Assembly: GCF_002846555.1 (NCBI RefSeq)
Contig: NZ_PJMS01000001.1
Coordinates: 2,542,001 to 2,606,000 of the forward strand
Origin: Aquimarina sp. MAR_2010_214
GTDB lineage: Bacteria; Bacteroidota; Bacteroidia; Flavobacteriales; Flavobacteriaceae
DNA: 64,000 nt
Reading direction: 5' to 3'
Shown here: positions 8,603 through 18,533 of the stretch, in pieces
Layout of the letters: every line of letters begins with the position of its first letter
Position numbering within the stretch: position 1 is the first letter of the stretch
The notes under the pieces: generated by a model
The model's input: the letters and a program-made list of their open reading frames with translations, nothing else
Databases searched by the model: none
What the model was told of the DNA's origin: nothing
Made by a program: the position numbers and the translations under genes

Positions 8603-11600
8603 ATGAAAACTACAAACAGTAGCACGATTCCGTGGCTGCATTACACAACTCATTTTCAAATCGTATTAATTTTAATCTTTTTTCTAACTATAGACAATTT
8701 ATGCGCCCAAGTGAATACTGGAGGGAACTCTAACACTTCGAACCATGGCAAGCAGATTATTGGTTATATTACTAATTGGGATGCTTGGAAACAGCCTACA
8801 GCAGGAGTACCAGCTCAGGGAGCATTAACTCAATTGAATATAGACTATTCTAAATATACAATTCTTAACTATTCATTTTTTGGAGTAGCTAATGATGGAT
8901 CCTTACATAGTGGAGATCTTCGAAATAAGCAAATATATCAGCCAGGAGCTGTGCAACAACCTGGGGATATACTATATAGTGACGTATATAGTAGTTGGGA
9001 TTTTTATATTCTGTTTGGTGAAGTAGAACCCATACAGTATATCAGTGAAGCAGTAAAGAAAAGAGCTGAAGCACTAGGATATCAGGTAACTGTAGGTGGA
9101 AATACCTGGAGTCACCCAGAGTGGGGGCTAAGTGGTAATCTTCCACTGCCACTTCCTAAAGAAGGTAGTGATGGAAAAGGATTATTAGAACTAGCTCACC
9201 AAAACGGAGTAAAAGTTATGGCCTCTATTGGTGGATGGAGTATGTGTAAGCATTTTCCAGAAATGGCGGCAGACCCTGCTAAAAGGGCACGTTTTATAAA
9301 AGATTGTAAAAAGCTCATTAACATGGGGTTTGATGGAATTGATCTGGACTGGGAATACCCTGGGCCATTCCCTGGAATGAATTTTACAGGAACAAATGCG
9401 GACTATGTTAATTTTGAGAACTTAGTTCAGGAAATTAGAAATGCAATAGGCCCAGATAAACTAATTACTGCAGCTATGGCTGCAGATCCTAAAAAAATTG
9501 AAGGATTCAATTGGTCCAAGTTAGTCAGTACTATGGATTATTTTAATATGATGACCTACGATTTCAATGGAGGATGGTCTAATAAGGCAGGGCATAATGC
9601 ACCTGTATATCCTTATGATGGGGCAGAGGTGCCCGATTTTAACTGGCAGTCTACATTAAATAAGTTAACTTCTAAAGGAGTACCTTCTAATAAAATAAAT
9701 TTTGGAGTTCCGTTTTATGGTAGAGGTGTAGTGACTAAAGGAAATGCTGCACTTAATGCCACTACTGTTAAAAGAAATGTTACTATACAACCCGATGGTC
9801 CTGTAAGTACAGCTGCCGATTATACAAATTGGCCACAAGAAGTCTATGATGGTACACCAAATTACTTTTTTATCAAACAAAAAACTGGGGGAGGAAGTGG
9901 CTGGACACGACAGTGGGACGACCAGGCTAAAGTGCCTTATATGACCAAAGGTAATTTCTTTTTGAGCTATGATGATGAAGAATCTATAGGAGTTAAGGCA
10001 AAATTTATAAATGATAATAACCTGGCAGGTACCATTGTATGGACAGTCTATGGGGATTTGGAAATGAGTGGCTCAGTTCAATCTTTTGGTAACAAACTGA
10101 AAAGATGGTCAAATGTGAAATCACCACTAGTTAATAAAATAAATGAAGTATTTGCATCAGGAGGAACAGGAAATCCTCCTCCAACGGTTTCAATTACTTC
10201 ACCAGCTCAAGGAGCAACATTTATTGCAGGAGCCAATATCAATATCAGTGCAAATGCCAGTGATAGTAATGGAAGTATTACTCGTGTAGAGTTTTATAAT
10301 GGATCTTCTTTATTAGGACAAGATAATAACGCACCTTATACATATAACTGGAACAATGTTGCTGCAGGAAATTACTCTATTATTGCTAAGGCTTATGATA
10401 ACGAAGGGACCAGTACATCATCATCTGTTTCCATTACGGTAAATGGTACGGGAGGCAATAAGCTTCCTATAGTAACAATTACAACTCCTCAATCTGGTGC
10501 AATCTTTACCGCTGATGCAACGATCAATGTTACTGCTAATGCTTCAGATACAGATGGTACCATTAGCAAGGTAGAATTTTATAACGGAAACAGTTTATTA
10601 GGGCAGGATACCAGTAGTCCATACAATTTTAATTGGAACAATGTAGCAGCAGGAAGCTATACTATTAAGGTAAAAGCTGTTGATAATGAGGGTGGTGAAG
10701 GTATTACTTCTGTTTCGGTTACTGTAAATGATAATAGTGGAAGCTCTTGTACAGCACCAGCTTGGGTATCAGGACAAGCTTATAATGGAGGTGATATAGT
10801 TTCCTATCAAGGACATGAATATAAGGCCAAATGGTGGAGTAACCAGAATCCCGTTGGAAGTACTGAATGGGATGATCTGGGAGCATGCGAAGGAACCCCT
10901 CCGGATAATACTACTTGTACAGCACCAGCCTGGGTATCAGGGAAAGCTTATAACGGAGGCGAAGTAGTTTCTTATCAAGAACATGAATATAAAGCTAAAT
11001 GGTGGACCAATCAGAATCCAGTGGGGAGTACTGAGTGGAAAGACCTTGGAGTCTGTACCAATGGAGGAGGGGGAGCACCTCAAGTTTCGTTAACATCACC
11101 TAATAACGGACAATCTTTTATTCAGGGAAATACTGTTGCGATTAGTGCTTCAGCTTCAGATAGCGACGGTACTATTACCAAAGTAGCATTCTACGTAGAT
11201 GGTAGCATGATTGGTCAGGATACCACAGCTCCTTATACCATTAATTGGACGGCTGCCTCTGGTAATCATAGCATAACAGCTAAGGCAACAGATAATAGTA
11301 ACAAAACAACTACTTCTACAGTAGTAAACATTAGTGTTACTTCAGATGGGGGATGTACTAATAATGGTTTTAAAGTGATTGGGTATATGCCTAGCTGGCA
11401 AGGTGATGCAAATTCTATTCAGTATGATAAACTTACACATATCAATTATTCGTTCTTACTGCCTAATAGTAATGGAAGTCTGCAACCTTTGGAAAATGCT
11501 TCAAAAATGCAGCAAATAGTTACAAAAGGACATGCTCAGGGAGTAAAAGTATTGATTGCTGTAGGAGGATGGATGAATGGTAATGATTCTGCCTTTGCAA

Positions 11601-12526
11601 CATTAGCTGCTAATCCGTCTACAAGAACAACTTTTGTTAATAATCTGGTCAACTTTGTAAATCAATACAATTTGGATGGCGTAGATATGGATTGGGAATA
11701 TCCTCGTGAAGGAAGTGAACCTCAAAATTTTGAACTCTTAATGCAAGAGCTTGGACAGGCAATGCATAGCAGAGGAAAATTATTAACTGCGGCTGTAGTA
11801 GTCTCAGGATGGAATGCCGATGGAGTATTGAATGGTGTATTTGATGATGTTGATTTCTTAAATATCATGGCATATGATGGGCCTGATCATTCAACAATAG
11901 CACAAGCTAAAGGAGGATTAGATTATTGGCTGGGTCGCGAACTACCAAAATCCAAAGCCGTACTCGGAGTTCCTTTCTATAGTCGTCCGCAGGCACAAAG
12001 TTATGCGTCTTTATTGGCCCAAGGAGCAAGCCCTAATAGTGATTCTTTCCAAGGAAATAACTATAATGGAATCCCTACAATAAAAGAAAAAACCAAAATG
12101 GCAATGCAACGAGCAGGAGGTATTATGATCTGGGAACTATCTCATGATACTAACAATCAGGCAACTTCATTACTCACAGCAATTAATCAAGTTGTTGGTA
12201 ATCCATGCAGTAGAAATAATACTTCGTCTACAGCCAGAGTAGCTAATATTGTAAATAAAGAAGTTAGTAGTGTAGACATTTATCCTAACCCAATTATTGG
12301 AGATTTGATGAATGTAAATATTGAAACTTCTAAAGTTAATTCACATTTCAATTTACAGATATTCAATGCTAGTGGAATCAAAATGTTAGATTTTAAAAGT
12401 ACACTTACAAAAAAAGGAAATAACTACAAATCTTTTGATGTAAGTAAACTTCAGGAAGGTCTATATTTTTATATCATTTCTTTACCTAAAGAAATCATAA
12501 ATGGTAAGATTATTATAAAACGATAA
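8603..12526 (+). CDS. Secreted multimodular chitinase with two GH18 domains
   Basis: A 1307-residue protein cleaving beta-1,4-linked GlcNAc polymers. After the signal peptide (to about residue 36), the first GH18 domain (about 48-510) carries the catalytic signature DGIDLDWE, with the acid Glu at residue 251. Two Ig-like modules follow (about 525-710), then two CBM5/12 chitin-binding modules (about 716-765 and 772-822; pattern AYNGG...VSYQGHEYKAKWW), a third Ig-like module (about 830-915), and a second GH18 domain (about 922-1205) with DGVDMDWE, acid Glu at 1032. The last ~80 residues (VDIYPNPI... GLYFYIISL...) form a T9SS type A sorting domain. Two catalytic domains joined by binding modules recall the T9SS-secreted ChiA of Flavobacterium johnsoniae. 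The Ig-CBM5/12 part is nearly repeated in the next gene. Expression is probably under promoter copy A. Confidence 0.93.
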   Translation: MKTTNSSTIPWLHYTTHFQIVLILIFFLTIDNLCAQVNTGGNSNTSNHGKQIIGYITNWDAWKQPTAGVPAQGALTQLNIDYSKYTILNYSFFGVANDGSLHSGDLRNKQIYQPGAVQQPGDILYSDVYSSWDFYILFGEVEPIQYISEAVKKRAEALGYQVTVGGNTWSHPEWGLSGNLPLPLPKEGSDGKGLLELAHQNGVKVMASIGGWSMCKHFPEMAADPAKRARFIKDCKKLINMGFDGIDLDWEYPGPFPGMNFTGTNADYVNFENLVQEIRNAIGPDKLITAAMAADPKKIEGFNWSKLVSTMDYFNMMTYDFNGGWSNKAGHNAPVYPYDGAEVPDFNWQSTLNKLTSKGVPSNKINFGVPFYGRGVVTKGNAALNATTVKRNVTIQPDGPVSTAADYTNWPQEVYDGTPNYFFIKQKTGGGSGWTRQWDDQAKVPYMTKGNFFLSYDDEESIGVKAKFINDNNLAGTIVWTVYGDLEMSGSVQSFGNKLKRWSNVKSPLVNKINEVFASGGTGNPPPTVSITSPAQGATFIAGANINISANASDSNGSITRVEFYNGSSLLGQDNNAPYTYNWNNVAAGNYSIIAKAYDNEGTSTSSSVSITVNGTGGNKLPIVTITTPQSGAIFTADATINVTANASDTDGTISKVEFYNGNSLLGQDTSSPYNFNWNNVAAGSYTIKVKAVDNEGGEGITSVSVTVNDNSGSSCTAPAWVSGQAYNGGDIVSYQGHEYKAKWWSNQNPVGSTEWDDLGACEGTPPDNTTCTAPAWVSGKAYNGGEVVSYQEHEYKAKWWTNQNPVGSTEWKDLGVCTNGGGGAPQVSLTSPNNGQSFIQGNTVAISASASDSDGTITKVAFYVDGSMIGQDTTAPYTINWTAASGNHSITAKATDNSNKTTTSTVVNISVTSDGGCTNNGFKVIGYMPSWQGDANSIQYDKLTHINYSFLLPNSNGSLQPLENASKMQQIVTKGHAQGVKVLIAVGGWMNGNDSAFATLAANPSTRTTFVNNLVNFVNQYNLDGVDMDWEYPREGSEPQNFELLMQELGQAMHSRGKLLTAAVVVSGWNADGVLNGVFDDVDFLNIMAYDGPDHSTIAQAKGGLDYWLGRELPKSKAVLGVPFYSRPQAQSYASLLAQGASPNSDSFQGNNYNGIPTIKEKTKMAMQRAGGIMIWELSHDTNNQATSLLTAINQVVGNPCSRNNTSSTARVANIVNKEVSSVDIYPNPIIGDLMNVNIETSKVNSHFNLQIFNASGIKMLDFKSTLTKKGNNYKSFDVSKLQEGLYFYIISLPKEIINGKIIIKR
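10517..11062 (+). repeat. Intragenic Ig + double CBM5/12 cassette, copy 1
   Basis: This 546-bp segment of the chitinase gene is highly similar at DNA level, without a net length change, to 13759-14304 in the GH5 gene. It covers most of an Ig-like module and two CBM5/12 modules. It looks like a recent cassette duplication or gene conversion. Confidence 0.8.
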
Positions 12527-12536
12527 TCTAGTTTTT

Positions 12537-12585
12537 AACCATTCGGTGACATACTTAATTTAGGTATATCATCGAATGGTTTTCT
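12537..12585 (+). terminator. Rho-independent terminator after the chitinase gene
   Basis: AACCATTCG (12537-12545) pairs with CGAATGGTT (12573-12581), extended inward by imperfect pairing of GTGACATAC with GTATATCAT, and followed by TTCTT. It lies 11 bp after the chitinase stop codon, so the GH5 gene downstream probably has its own promoter or depends on read-through. Confidence 0.7.
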
Positions 12586-12657
12586 TATTGAACTCGTCTT
12601 GATTTTTTATGATATCTTACAAAATCACGAAAGAATGCAATTCTTAAAATCTAATTT

Positions 12658-14664
12658 ATGAACATAAATAATAATATTATAGTAAAATATATTGCTGTAC
12701 TTCAATGTGTTTTTTGGATGCATATGGGATGTATCACATATGCGCAAACACCTGTGACACAAAATGGACAACTTCGTGTGTGTGGAACACAACTCTGTAA
12801 CCAGTATAATAAACCTATACAGCTTAGAGGTATGAGTACTCATGGCATACAATGGTATGGCTGGGATAATTGTTTAACAGAGTCATCACTTGACGCTTTG
12901 GCATATGACTGGGATGCCGATATTTTACGTATCTCTGTATATGTACAGGAAGGAGGTTATGAAACAGATCCTGTAAAATATACCAATCAGGTAAGTCGAT
13001 TAATTAATGAAGCTACAGAGCGAGGAATGTATGCGTTAGTAGATTGGCATCAATTAAGTCCGGGAGATCCTAATACCAATTTAGAAAATGCAAAACGATT
13101 TTTTACTGATATTGCCAATTTACATAAGGATAAAAATAATATCATTTATGATGTTTGTAATGAACCTAATGGTTCTGGTGTTACCTGGAATCGTATTAAA
13201 ACCTATGCAGACCAGATCATTCCGGTTATTCGGGCAATAGATAACGATGCTGTAGTCTTGGTAGGTACCCATGGATGGGCAACCTTTGGAGTTTCAGGTG
13301 AAGGAAATTTACAAGATGTGATTAATAATCAATTACAGTTTGATAATATAATGTATACCTTTCATTTTTATGCAAAAAGTCATAGAGATACTTACTTAAA
13401 TACATTGGATAAAGCTTCAAATCAATTACCTGTATTTGTAACCGAATTTGGAAGTCAGGAATATACTGGTGATGGTCCCAATGATTTTACAATGACCCAG
13501 CGATATATCGATCTTATGCAACAGAAGAAAATTAGCTGGACTAGTTGGAATTATTCTGATGATTTCAGATCAGGAGCTTCGTGGAAAACAGGTACCTGTT
13601 CTGAAGGTCTCTGGACTACTGATAAACTCAAAGAAGCGGGTAAGTGGATACGAAATAAAATAAAGTTTCCGGCCGATGATTTTCCGGGAGGAATAGGAAA
13701 TTCTCCTCCAACGGTTTCAATTACCTCACCAAATCAAGGAGAAACGTTTATTGTAGGCGCAACGATCAATATTACTGCTAATGCTTCAGATACGGATGGT
13801 ACCATTAACAAGGTAGAATTTTATAACGGAAACAGTTTATTAGGAAAAGATACCAGTAGCCCGTACAGTTTTGATTGGAGCAATGTAGCAGTAGGAAGCT
13901 ATACTATTAAGGCTAAAGCTATTGATAATGAAGGAGGAGAAGCTACTGCTTCTATTTTGGTTACGGTGAATGATAATAACGGAGATTCCTGTACGGCACC
14001 AGACTGGGTATCAGGACAAGCCTATAATGGAGGTGATATAGTTTCCTATCAAGGACATGAATATAAAGCCAAATGGTGGAGTAACCAGAATCCCGTTGGA
14101 AGTACTGAATGGGAAGATCTGGGAGCATGCGATGGAACTCCTCCGAATAATAATACTTGTACAGCACCAGCCTGGGCGTCAGGGAAAGCCTATAATGGAG
14201 GTGATGTAGTTTCCCATCAAAAACATGAATATAAGGCTAAATGGTGGACCAATCAGAATCCTGTAGGAAGTACTGAGTGGAAAGATCTTGGTGCCTGTAC
14301 CAATAAAGGAAATAGAGCAACTCGAGTTTCGTTAACGATTCCTACTAACGGTAATGATGGTGTAGTGACAACTTCAAATATAAGTATGATTGAAAGCAAT
14401 AAGAAATCTGATCGAGATATCGATGTAAAAGTGTTTCCGAATCCTTTTGAAGACTTGTTGTATATACGCTTACCTAAGATTTTGTCTGAAACTTATAAGA
14501 TAACATTGTATAATAGTACGGGGATAAAAGTATTAGAATATCAGGAAAGTAGTAATAATAAGATCATCAAAACTTTTGATTTAAATACACTTGAATCAGG
14601 ACTATACTTTTATAAGATCAAATTATACGATGAGACTTATTTAGGAAGGATTGTTAAGAAGTAA
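12658..14664 (+). CDS. Secreted GH5 (GH5_2-like) endoglucanase with two CBM5/12 modules
   Basis: A 668-residue secreted enzyme. After the signal peptide (to about residue 30), a GH5 domain (about 35-335) shows the family pattern: IQLRGMSTHGIQWYG, the acid/base Glu in YDVCNEPNG (residue 169), HFYA, and the nucleophile Glu in VTEFG (residue 263). This looks like subfamily GH5_2, mostly endo-beta-1,4-glucanases with some chitosanases. An Ig-like module (about 347-438) and two CBM5/12 modules (about 445-492 and 500-550) follow, then a linker and a T9SS sorting domain (last ~75 residues). Chitin-type binding modules on a cellulase-like catalytic domain leave chitosan or mixed cell-wall glucan as possible substrates. 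It sits 131 bp after the chitinase gene and shares its cassette. Confidence 0.88.
   Translation: MNINNNIIVKYIAVLQCVFWMHMGCITYAQTPVTQNGQLRVCGTQLCNQYNKPIQLRGMSTHGIQWYGWDNCLTESSLDALAYDWDADILRISVYVQEGGYETDPVKYTNQVSRLINEATERGMYALVDWHQLSPGDPNTNLENAKRFFTDIANLHKDKNNIIYDVCNEPNGSGVTWNRIKTYADQIIPVIRAIDNDAVVLVGTHGWATFGVSGEGNLQDVINNQLQFDNIMYTFHFYAKSHRDTYLNTLDKASNQLPVFVTEFGSQEYTGDGPNDFTMTQRYIDLMQQKKISWTSWNYSDDFRSGASWKTGTCSEGLWTTDKLKEAGKWIRNKIKFPADDFPGGIGNSPPTVSITSPNQGETFIVGATINITANASDTDGTINKVEFYNGNSLLGKDTSSPYSFDWSNVAVGSYTIKAKAIDNEGGEATASILVTVNDNNGDSCTAPDWVSGQAYNGGDIVSYQGHEYKAKWWSNQNPVGSTEWEDLGACDGTPPNNNTCTAPAWASGKAYNGGDVVSHQKHEYKAKWWTNQNPVGSTEWKDLGACTNKGNRATRVSLTIPTNGNDGVVTTSNISMIESNKKSDRDIDVKVFPNPFEDLLYIRLPKILSETYKITLYNSTGIKVLEYQESSNNKIIKTFDLNTLESGLYFYKIKLYDETYLGRIVKK
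13759..14304 (+). repeat. Intragenic Ig + double CBM5/12 cassette, copy 2
   Basis: Partner of 10517-11062 in the chitinase gene, with the same length and the same reading phase. Differences are scattered single bases. Confidence 0.8.
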
Positions 14665-14791
14665 AAATGATCTAATTAATTTAACACACATTCAAACTTA
14701 CTTGTTAAGGCTAGAGAGATCAAATAAAATTTGTTGATGAGTCGACAGAAAGCAATATCGTACTATAGTTATGATGGTTCTTGAATTTTGG

Positions 14792-14826
14792 AAAATCCTG
14801 GGCTCTTTTAGTGTCCAGGATTTTTT
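14792..14826 (+). terminator. Rho-independent terminator after the GH5 gene
   Basis: AAAATCCTGG (14792-14801) pairs perfectly with CCAGGATTTT (14815-14824), followed by T residues. It is 128 bp after the GH5 stop. Confidence 0.8.
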
Positions 14827-15198
14827 ATGATATCACAATAATATGATTGTCTTTTCATTGGTTTGAAAATAGTGCGAAACTCCTGCAATTTTATATAATC
14901 TTTTAGTAATACTAAAAAAATCTATAGTTTAGATGATGTCAAATCACATTAAAAAAAGGCCATAGATTTTAAACTATTTTACCTGCACTTGCTTCCCACA
15001 AAAAAACTGGAAATATACAATCATCTCTCAATGTTGCCCCACCAAAACGCCATCGGAAAGGTAGTAAATCGATTTGAGGAGCAATGAAAAACCATCAAAC
15101 AGATACTATTGGCAGAATAATCCTTGTCAAATAAACTAAAGAAAAACATTTCGAAATCCAATGAAATAAATCAAGTAAAAAGAAAAACTATAAAAAAG
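14827..15198. other. Intergenic stretch with a possible decayed coding fragment
   Basis: Between two convergent genes. On the plus strand, about 14980-15080 gives a protein-like stretch beginning LHLLPTKKLEIYNHL and ending at a stop, without a usable start. I do not recognise it. It may be the residue of a deleted gene or mobile element. Confidence 0.25.
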
Positions 15199-15228
15199 TA
15201 AAGGTAGTAGCCTAAGCTACTACCTTTA
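15199..15228. terminator. Bidirectional terminator hairpin after the GxGYxYP gene
   Basis: A 12-bp perfect stem, TAAAGGTAGTAG (15199-15210) with CTACTACCTTTA (15217-15228), and a 6-nt loop. On the minus strand it is followed by CTTTTTTATAG, as expected for a terminator of the leftward gene ending at 15289. Confidence 0.8.
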
Positions 15229-15288
15229 AATCACATTTAGGTTAAGTTTTTGTGATCCTTATTAAGGATATCATATATTTTCATCTAG

Positions 15289-18240
15289 TTATTTCTTAAT
15301 AAATCGTACTATATTACCTGTATTAAGATCTTTAACTAGATAAATACCAGAATTTAATTGTTCTACATCAATTCTACTTGGAGTTTGACCATCTTTAAGA
15401 TTTCCTTTCATGACTTGTTTTCCATTAATGTTATATACTTTAAAAGAAGTCTCCTTAGAAAAACCTCTTAGATTAAGAATCTTCGATGTGGGGCTAGGGT
15501 AAGCTATCAGTTGTGTATTGATTTGCTTCTCATTCGAAATTTTGACATTTCCTAACCAGGTGATTTTGATCCAATTAATATTCCATCCTCCAGATTGAGC
15601 AAATAATCCTAATGAATATGTGCCTGCATTAGTAGATACAGTATGCGAAACTGTCGTCCAATTTTGCCATCCTCCTGTATTAGGAATATTTACTTTACCA
15701 AGAACCGTTGTTCCTGCATTAAAATCGGCAGATAATACACCCTTATCTACAGTACTAGCAACACGATATTCTATACGGTAATTCCCCGAAGATGGAAAAT
15801 TAACGTTTGTATATACCATCCAATCACCTGTATCTATATAACCTACATTTTCTCCACCTTCTGAACAATTTTCCGTTTGTACGCCTGACATATTAGAATA
15901 ATTTTCGGCTTCTACAAAAATATTAGATTCACCACCACTTGATTTAGAAACCTTAATAGACGTCACTTGATCATTGAAACCATCGTCAACCAGACAACTA
16001 GTATCACCTCTCTTTACAAGTGAAGTTCCTGTAAAGTTATCATCAAAATAAAGTGTAATTTGATACCCTGGCTTTACTTTTAATGAAGATATAGCATTAT
16101 CCTTAGCTCCCAATCCAAGTAATTGGTCTTTTGTATACCTACCTTCTCCTAAACCTACAGCATATCCTCCATACGAACAGTCCTCATAAACAGTAGCCAC
16201 TCCTGAATTATTTCCTCCGGGATTAATCGGAAGTCCTTTTGCCTCACGAAGAAGTTGGAAAAGATGATCTGGACGCACTACCTCATAATTACCATTGAGA
16301 GAACTAGCTACATTTTTAAAGTTTGATGGTTTTACATCTGACCATGGTTGTGCTTGTATAATGATAAACCTGGGTTCTGCTCCATTCCATCCTGCTGCTG
16401 CAGAAGCAATATGATCTTTCATTACTTGTTCTCCTGTACAGTAATTACATGAAAGAGGCTTACCTGGAAGGCTTTGGTTATAAATACTAAGAGACCCACC
16501 AGTATTTTGACCTGTTATACCTAATAACGACGGAGTATGTGTAGCATAACTTTCTCCAACATTTTGATTAATCCCTCCTGTTATGGTGTTCCAAACAGTC
16601 ACTACTCTAAAACCTGCACGATTATTATACTCTTCTGTTTTAGCTAAATATTCATTTAAAGAACTTTGATTAGGAAAACTATTAGGGTAGGTGTAGCCCA
16701 GTCCAGAAGGGCCAGAAATTAGATTATCGTTTTCTGTGGCAGTTTCATGATAAAAATTTAGAGCTCCTGGCATTGCATCAAGCATAGCTGGAGACAAAGT
16801 CCATCCAATAGGAACCGATCCACGATCAGGATTATTCCATAATTTACGCATAAGATGTTCAACATACTGCAAGTTATCGCCGTCACTTAATATAAAAGCG
16901 ACATAGATTTTATTTTTCAATATTGGTTTTGCAGGTATTGGTTTAACATTGACCTTACGAGGCATACCGCTATGCACTGTTAAATTGGTGCAATAATCAC
17001 TAGGAATAGTAGCAATACCATAGCTAGATGCTCTTGTAATACCTACACTTTCTTCTGGCCACCAGCCCATGTAATTAGCTCCGGCAGGCATAGAAGACAA
17101 AAAGCTATTGAGTAATTTACTCTCTTCTGATACTTTTGGATCGAGCCAGATTACAGCAGTACCCAGTGCCGATGCATATTCACGTAATGAAGCTTTATGT
17201 GCTTCGGGATTTAAACCTATCAATAGGCGGTGATCAATATTAGACCAATAGGTATCATAGAGTGTTTGATAAACTTGTATTTTACTACTAAATTGCCCTC
17301 GCAAATCAAGTAAAATAGGTAGATTATAAGGTGCTGATGTTAACCTTGATAATAATGATGGTGAGACAATAAGAGCTTTTTTATTTTTTGCTAGCATTGT
17401 TGCTAAATTGACGGTATGTATTTGTGCAGGATCATAAACAATCAAGCCAGAAATTTCATTAAGATACTTGGTGATAAGCTCCCATCTGTCTGAATGTTCT
17501 GTCCAACTTAGTCCTAATGACTGTAACCATGTATATGGTCCTTCTGCTAATGCATCACCCTCATAAGAAAAGATACGCGGTTTTATTCGATTAACAAGAC
17601 CTTTTAGAGATGCGAATAAGTACATCTCATCGTCAGAGTTGTTTTGTTGTACACTAACCCAATCAATCTTTGTATAAGCCTTACCATGCCAAAATACACG
17701 CAGTTCAATAGCTTGATTATCTGCGGGCATTATAAACGGTAATTTAAAATTTGTATAATTTCCGGCTCCAGAAAATTGCTGTCGAGTAATTGTTTGAAAA
17801 GCAAGCACTTTTCCTGTAGTGTAATTCCTTACATCTATATCAACTATAGCGTCATTATTGGCTGTATTATTATCAACCTTCATTCTAAACTCTGCTGTAT
17901 TGGGGCCTGCAGGAATACTTTTGTCATAGGGTCCGTATGCCATATGATCATTTGGTGCATCAATCCCAGTTTGACAAAGCCAACCATCTGTCTCCAAACG
18001 CCCAGTCTTATGACTAATTGATGTTCCTTCTGCTTCCCAACGCCAAATTTTTCCATCTTGCACAGTTGATCCATTAAGGATTATTAAATCTTGATGTTGT
18101 GCTGATGGTGAAAATGAAGGAAGAATTTGATTACTCGGCCATGTTATTTGAGCCTGAGATGAAAAAGTTAATAAAAGAAAAATCAAATAAAGAACTGAAG
18201 TCACTTTATTCTTTGGTTTTAAGCGATTGTAATTTTTCAT
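15289..18240 (-). CDS. GxGYxYP-family putative glycoside hydrolase with beta-gamma-crystallin, CBM6 and T9SS tail
   Basis: A 983-residue secreted protein. After the signal peptide (to about 31), an N-terminal beta-sandwich-like part and a large central domain (about 200-670) belong to the GxGYxYP family of putative glycoside hydrolases; the naming motif is visible as GLGYTYP (in SGPSGLGYTYPNSF). A beta-gamma-crystallin-like domain (about 685-775) follows, with both calcium-binding N/D-N/D-x-x-S/T-S motifs (DNAISS and NDQVTS). Then come a CBM6 module (about 785-895; FVEAENYSNMSG... INWIKITW) and a T9SS sorting domain (last ~75 residues). The last three modules are diverged relatives of the tail shared by four proteins at 38.5-47.3 kb. 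The enzymatic activity of the family is unproven. It is the 3'-most gene of the leftward locus and ends in a strong hairpin. Confidence 0.82.
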   Translation of the reverse strand: MKNYNRLKPKNKVTSVLYLIFLLLTFSSQAQITWPSNQILPSFSPSAQHQDLIILNGSTVQDGKIWRWEAEGTSISHKTGRLETDGWLCQTGIDAPNDHMAYGPYDKSIPAGPNTAEFRMKVDNNTANNDAIVDIDVRNYTTGKVLAFQTITRQQFSGAGNYTNFKLPFIMPADNQAIELRVFWHGKAYTKIDWVSVQQNNSDDEMYLFASLKGLVNRIKPRIFSYEGDALAEGPYTWLQSLGLSWTEHSDRWELITKYLNEISGLIVYDPAQIHTVNLATMLAKNKKALIVSPSLLSRLTSAPYNLPILLDLRGQFSSKIQVYQTLYDTYWSNIDHRLLIGLNPEAHKASLREYASALGTAVIWLDPKVSEESKLLNSFLSSMPAGANYMGWWPEESVGITRASSYGIATIPSDYCTNLTVHSGMPRKVNVKPIPAKPILKNKIYVAFILSDGDNLQYVEHLMRKLWNNPDRGSVPIGWTLSPAMLDAMPGALNFYHETATENDNLISGPSGLGYTYPNSFPNQSSLNEYLAKTEEYNNRAGFRVVTVWNTITGGINQNVGESYATHTPSLLGITGQNTGGSLSIYNQSLPGKPLSCNYCTGEQVMKDHIASAAAGWNGAEPRFIIIQAQPWSDVKPSNFKNVASSLNGNYEVVRPDHLFQLLREAKGLPINPGGNNSGVATVYEDCSYGGYAVGLGEGRYTKDQLLGLGAKDNAISSLKVKPGYQITLYFDDNFTGTSLVKRGDTSCLVDDGFNDQVTSIKVSKSSGGESNIFVEAENYSNMSGVQTENCSEGGENVGYIDTGDWMVYTNVNFPSSGNYRIEYRVASTVDKGVLSADFNAGTTVLGKVNIPNTGGWQNWTTVSHTVSTNAGTYSLGLFAQSGGWNINWIKITWLGNVKISNEKQINTQLIAYPSPTSKILNLRGFSKETSFKVYNINGKQVMKGNLKDGQTPSRIDVEQLNSGIYLVKDLNTGNIVRFIKK

Positions 18241-18533
18241 GATTCATTAATTTTAAAAATTATCTAAGTTAGTTTAGGTGCCAATTGTAATTTGTGAATC
18301 ATCCAATGTATATGATAGTATTACAAACTGAATAATTCTTTAATTGCAAAAAAAAAAATGAACTGTATAGGTTAATTACTCTAAATTTTTATGCTACAAA
18401 GAAAATGGTAGGAATTCCAATTCCAATTTCATATTGGAATGAAGGAAAGAGGCTTTAATTTCTAATAAAACCAAACCTCCGTAGTCATAAATGCAGAGGT
18501 CTGATTTTAAACTTATTTTACTTTAATCCAAGC

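Noticed and set aside
8603..12526. Many medium-length open frames on the opposite strand or other frames of the large genes (for example 9665-9880, 13961-14167, 39349-39546, 41855-42052, 44097-44294)
   Set aside because: They overlap well-supported coding sequence, have unnatural composition, and the last three recur only because the DNA cassette is duplicated.
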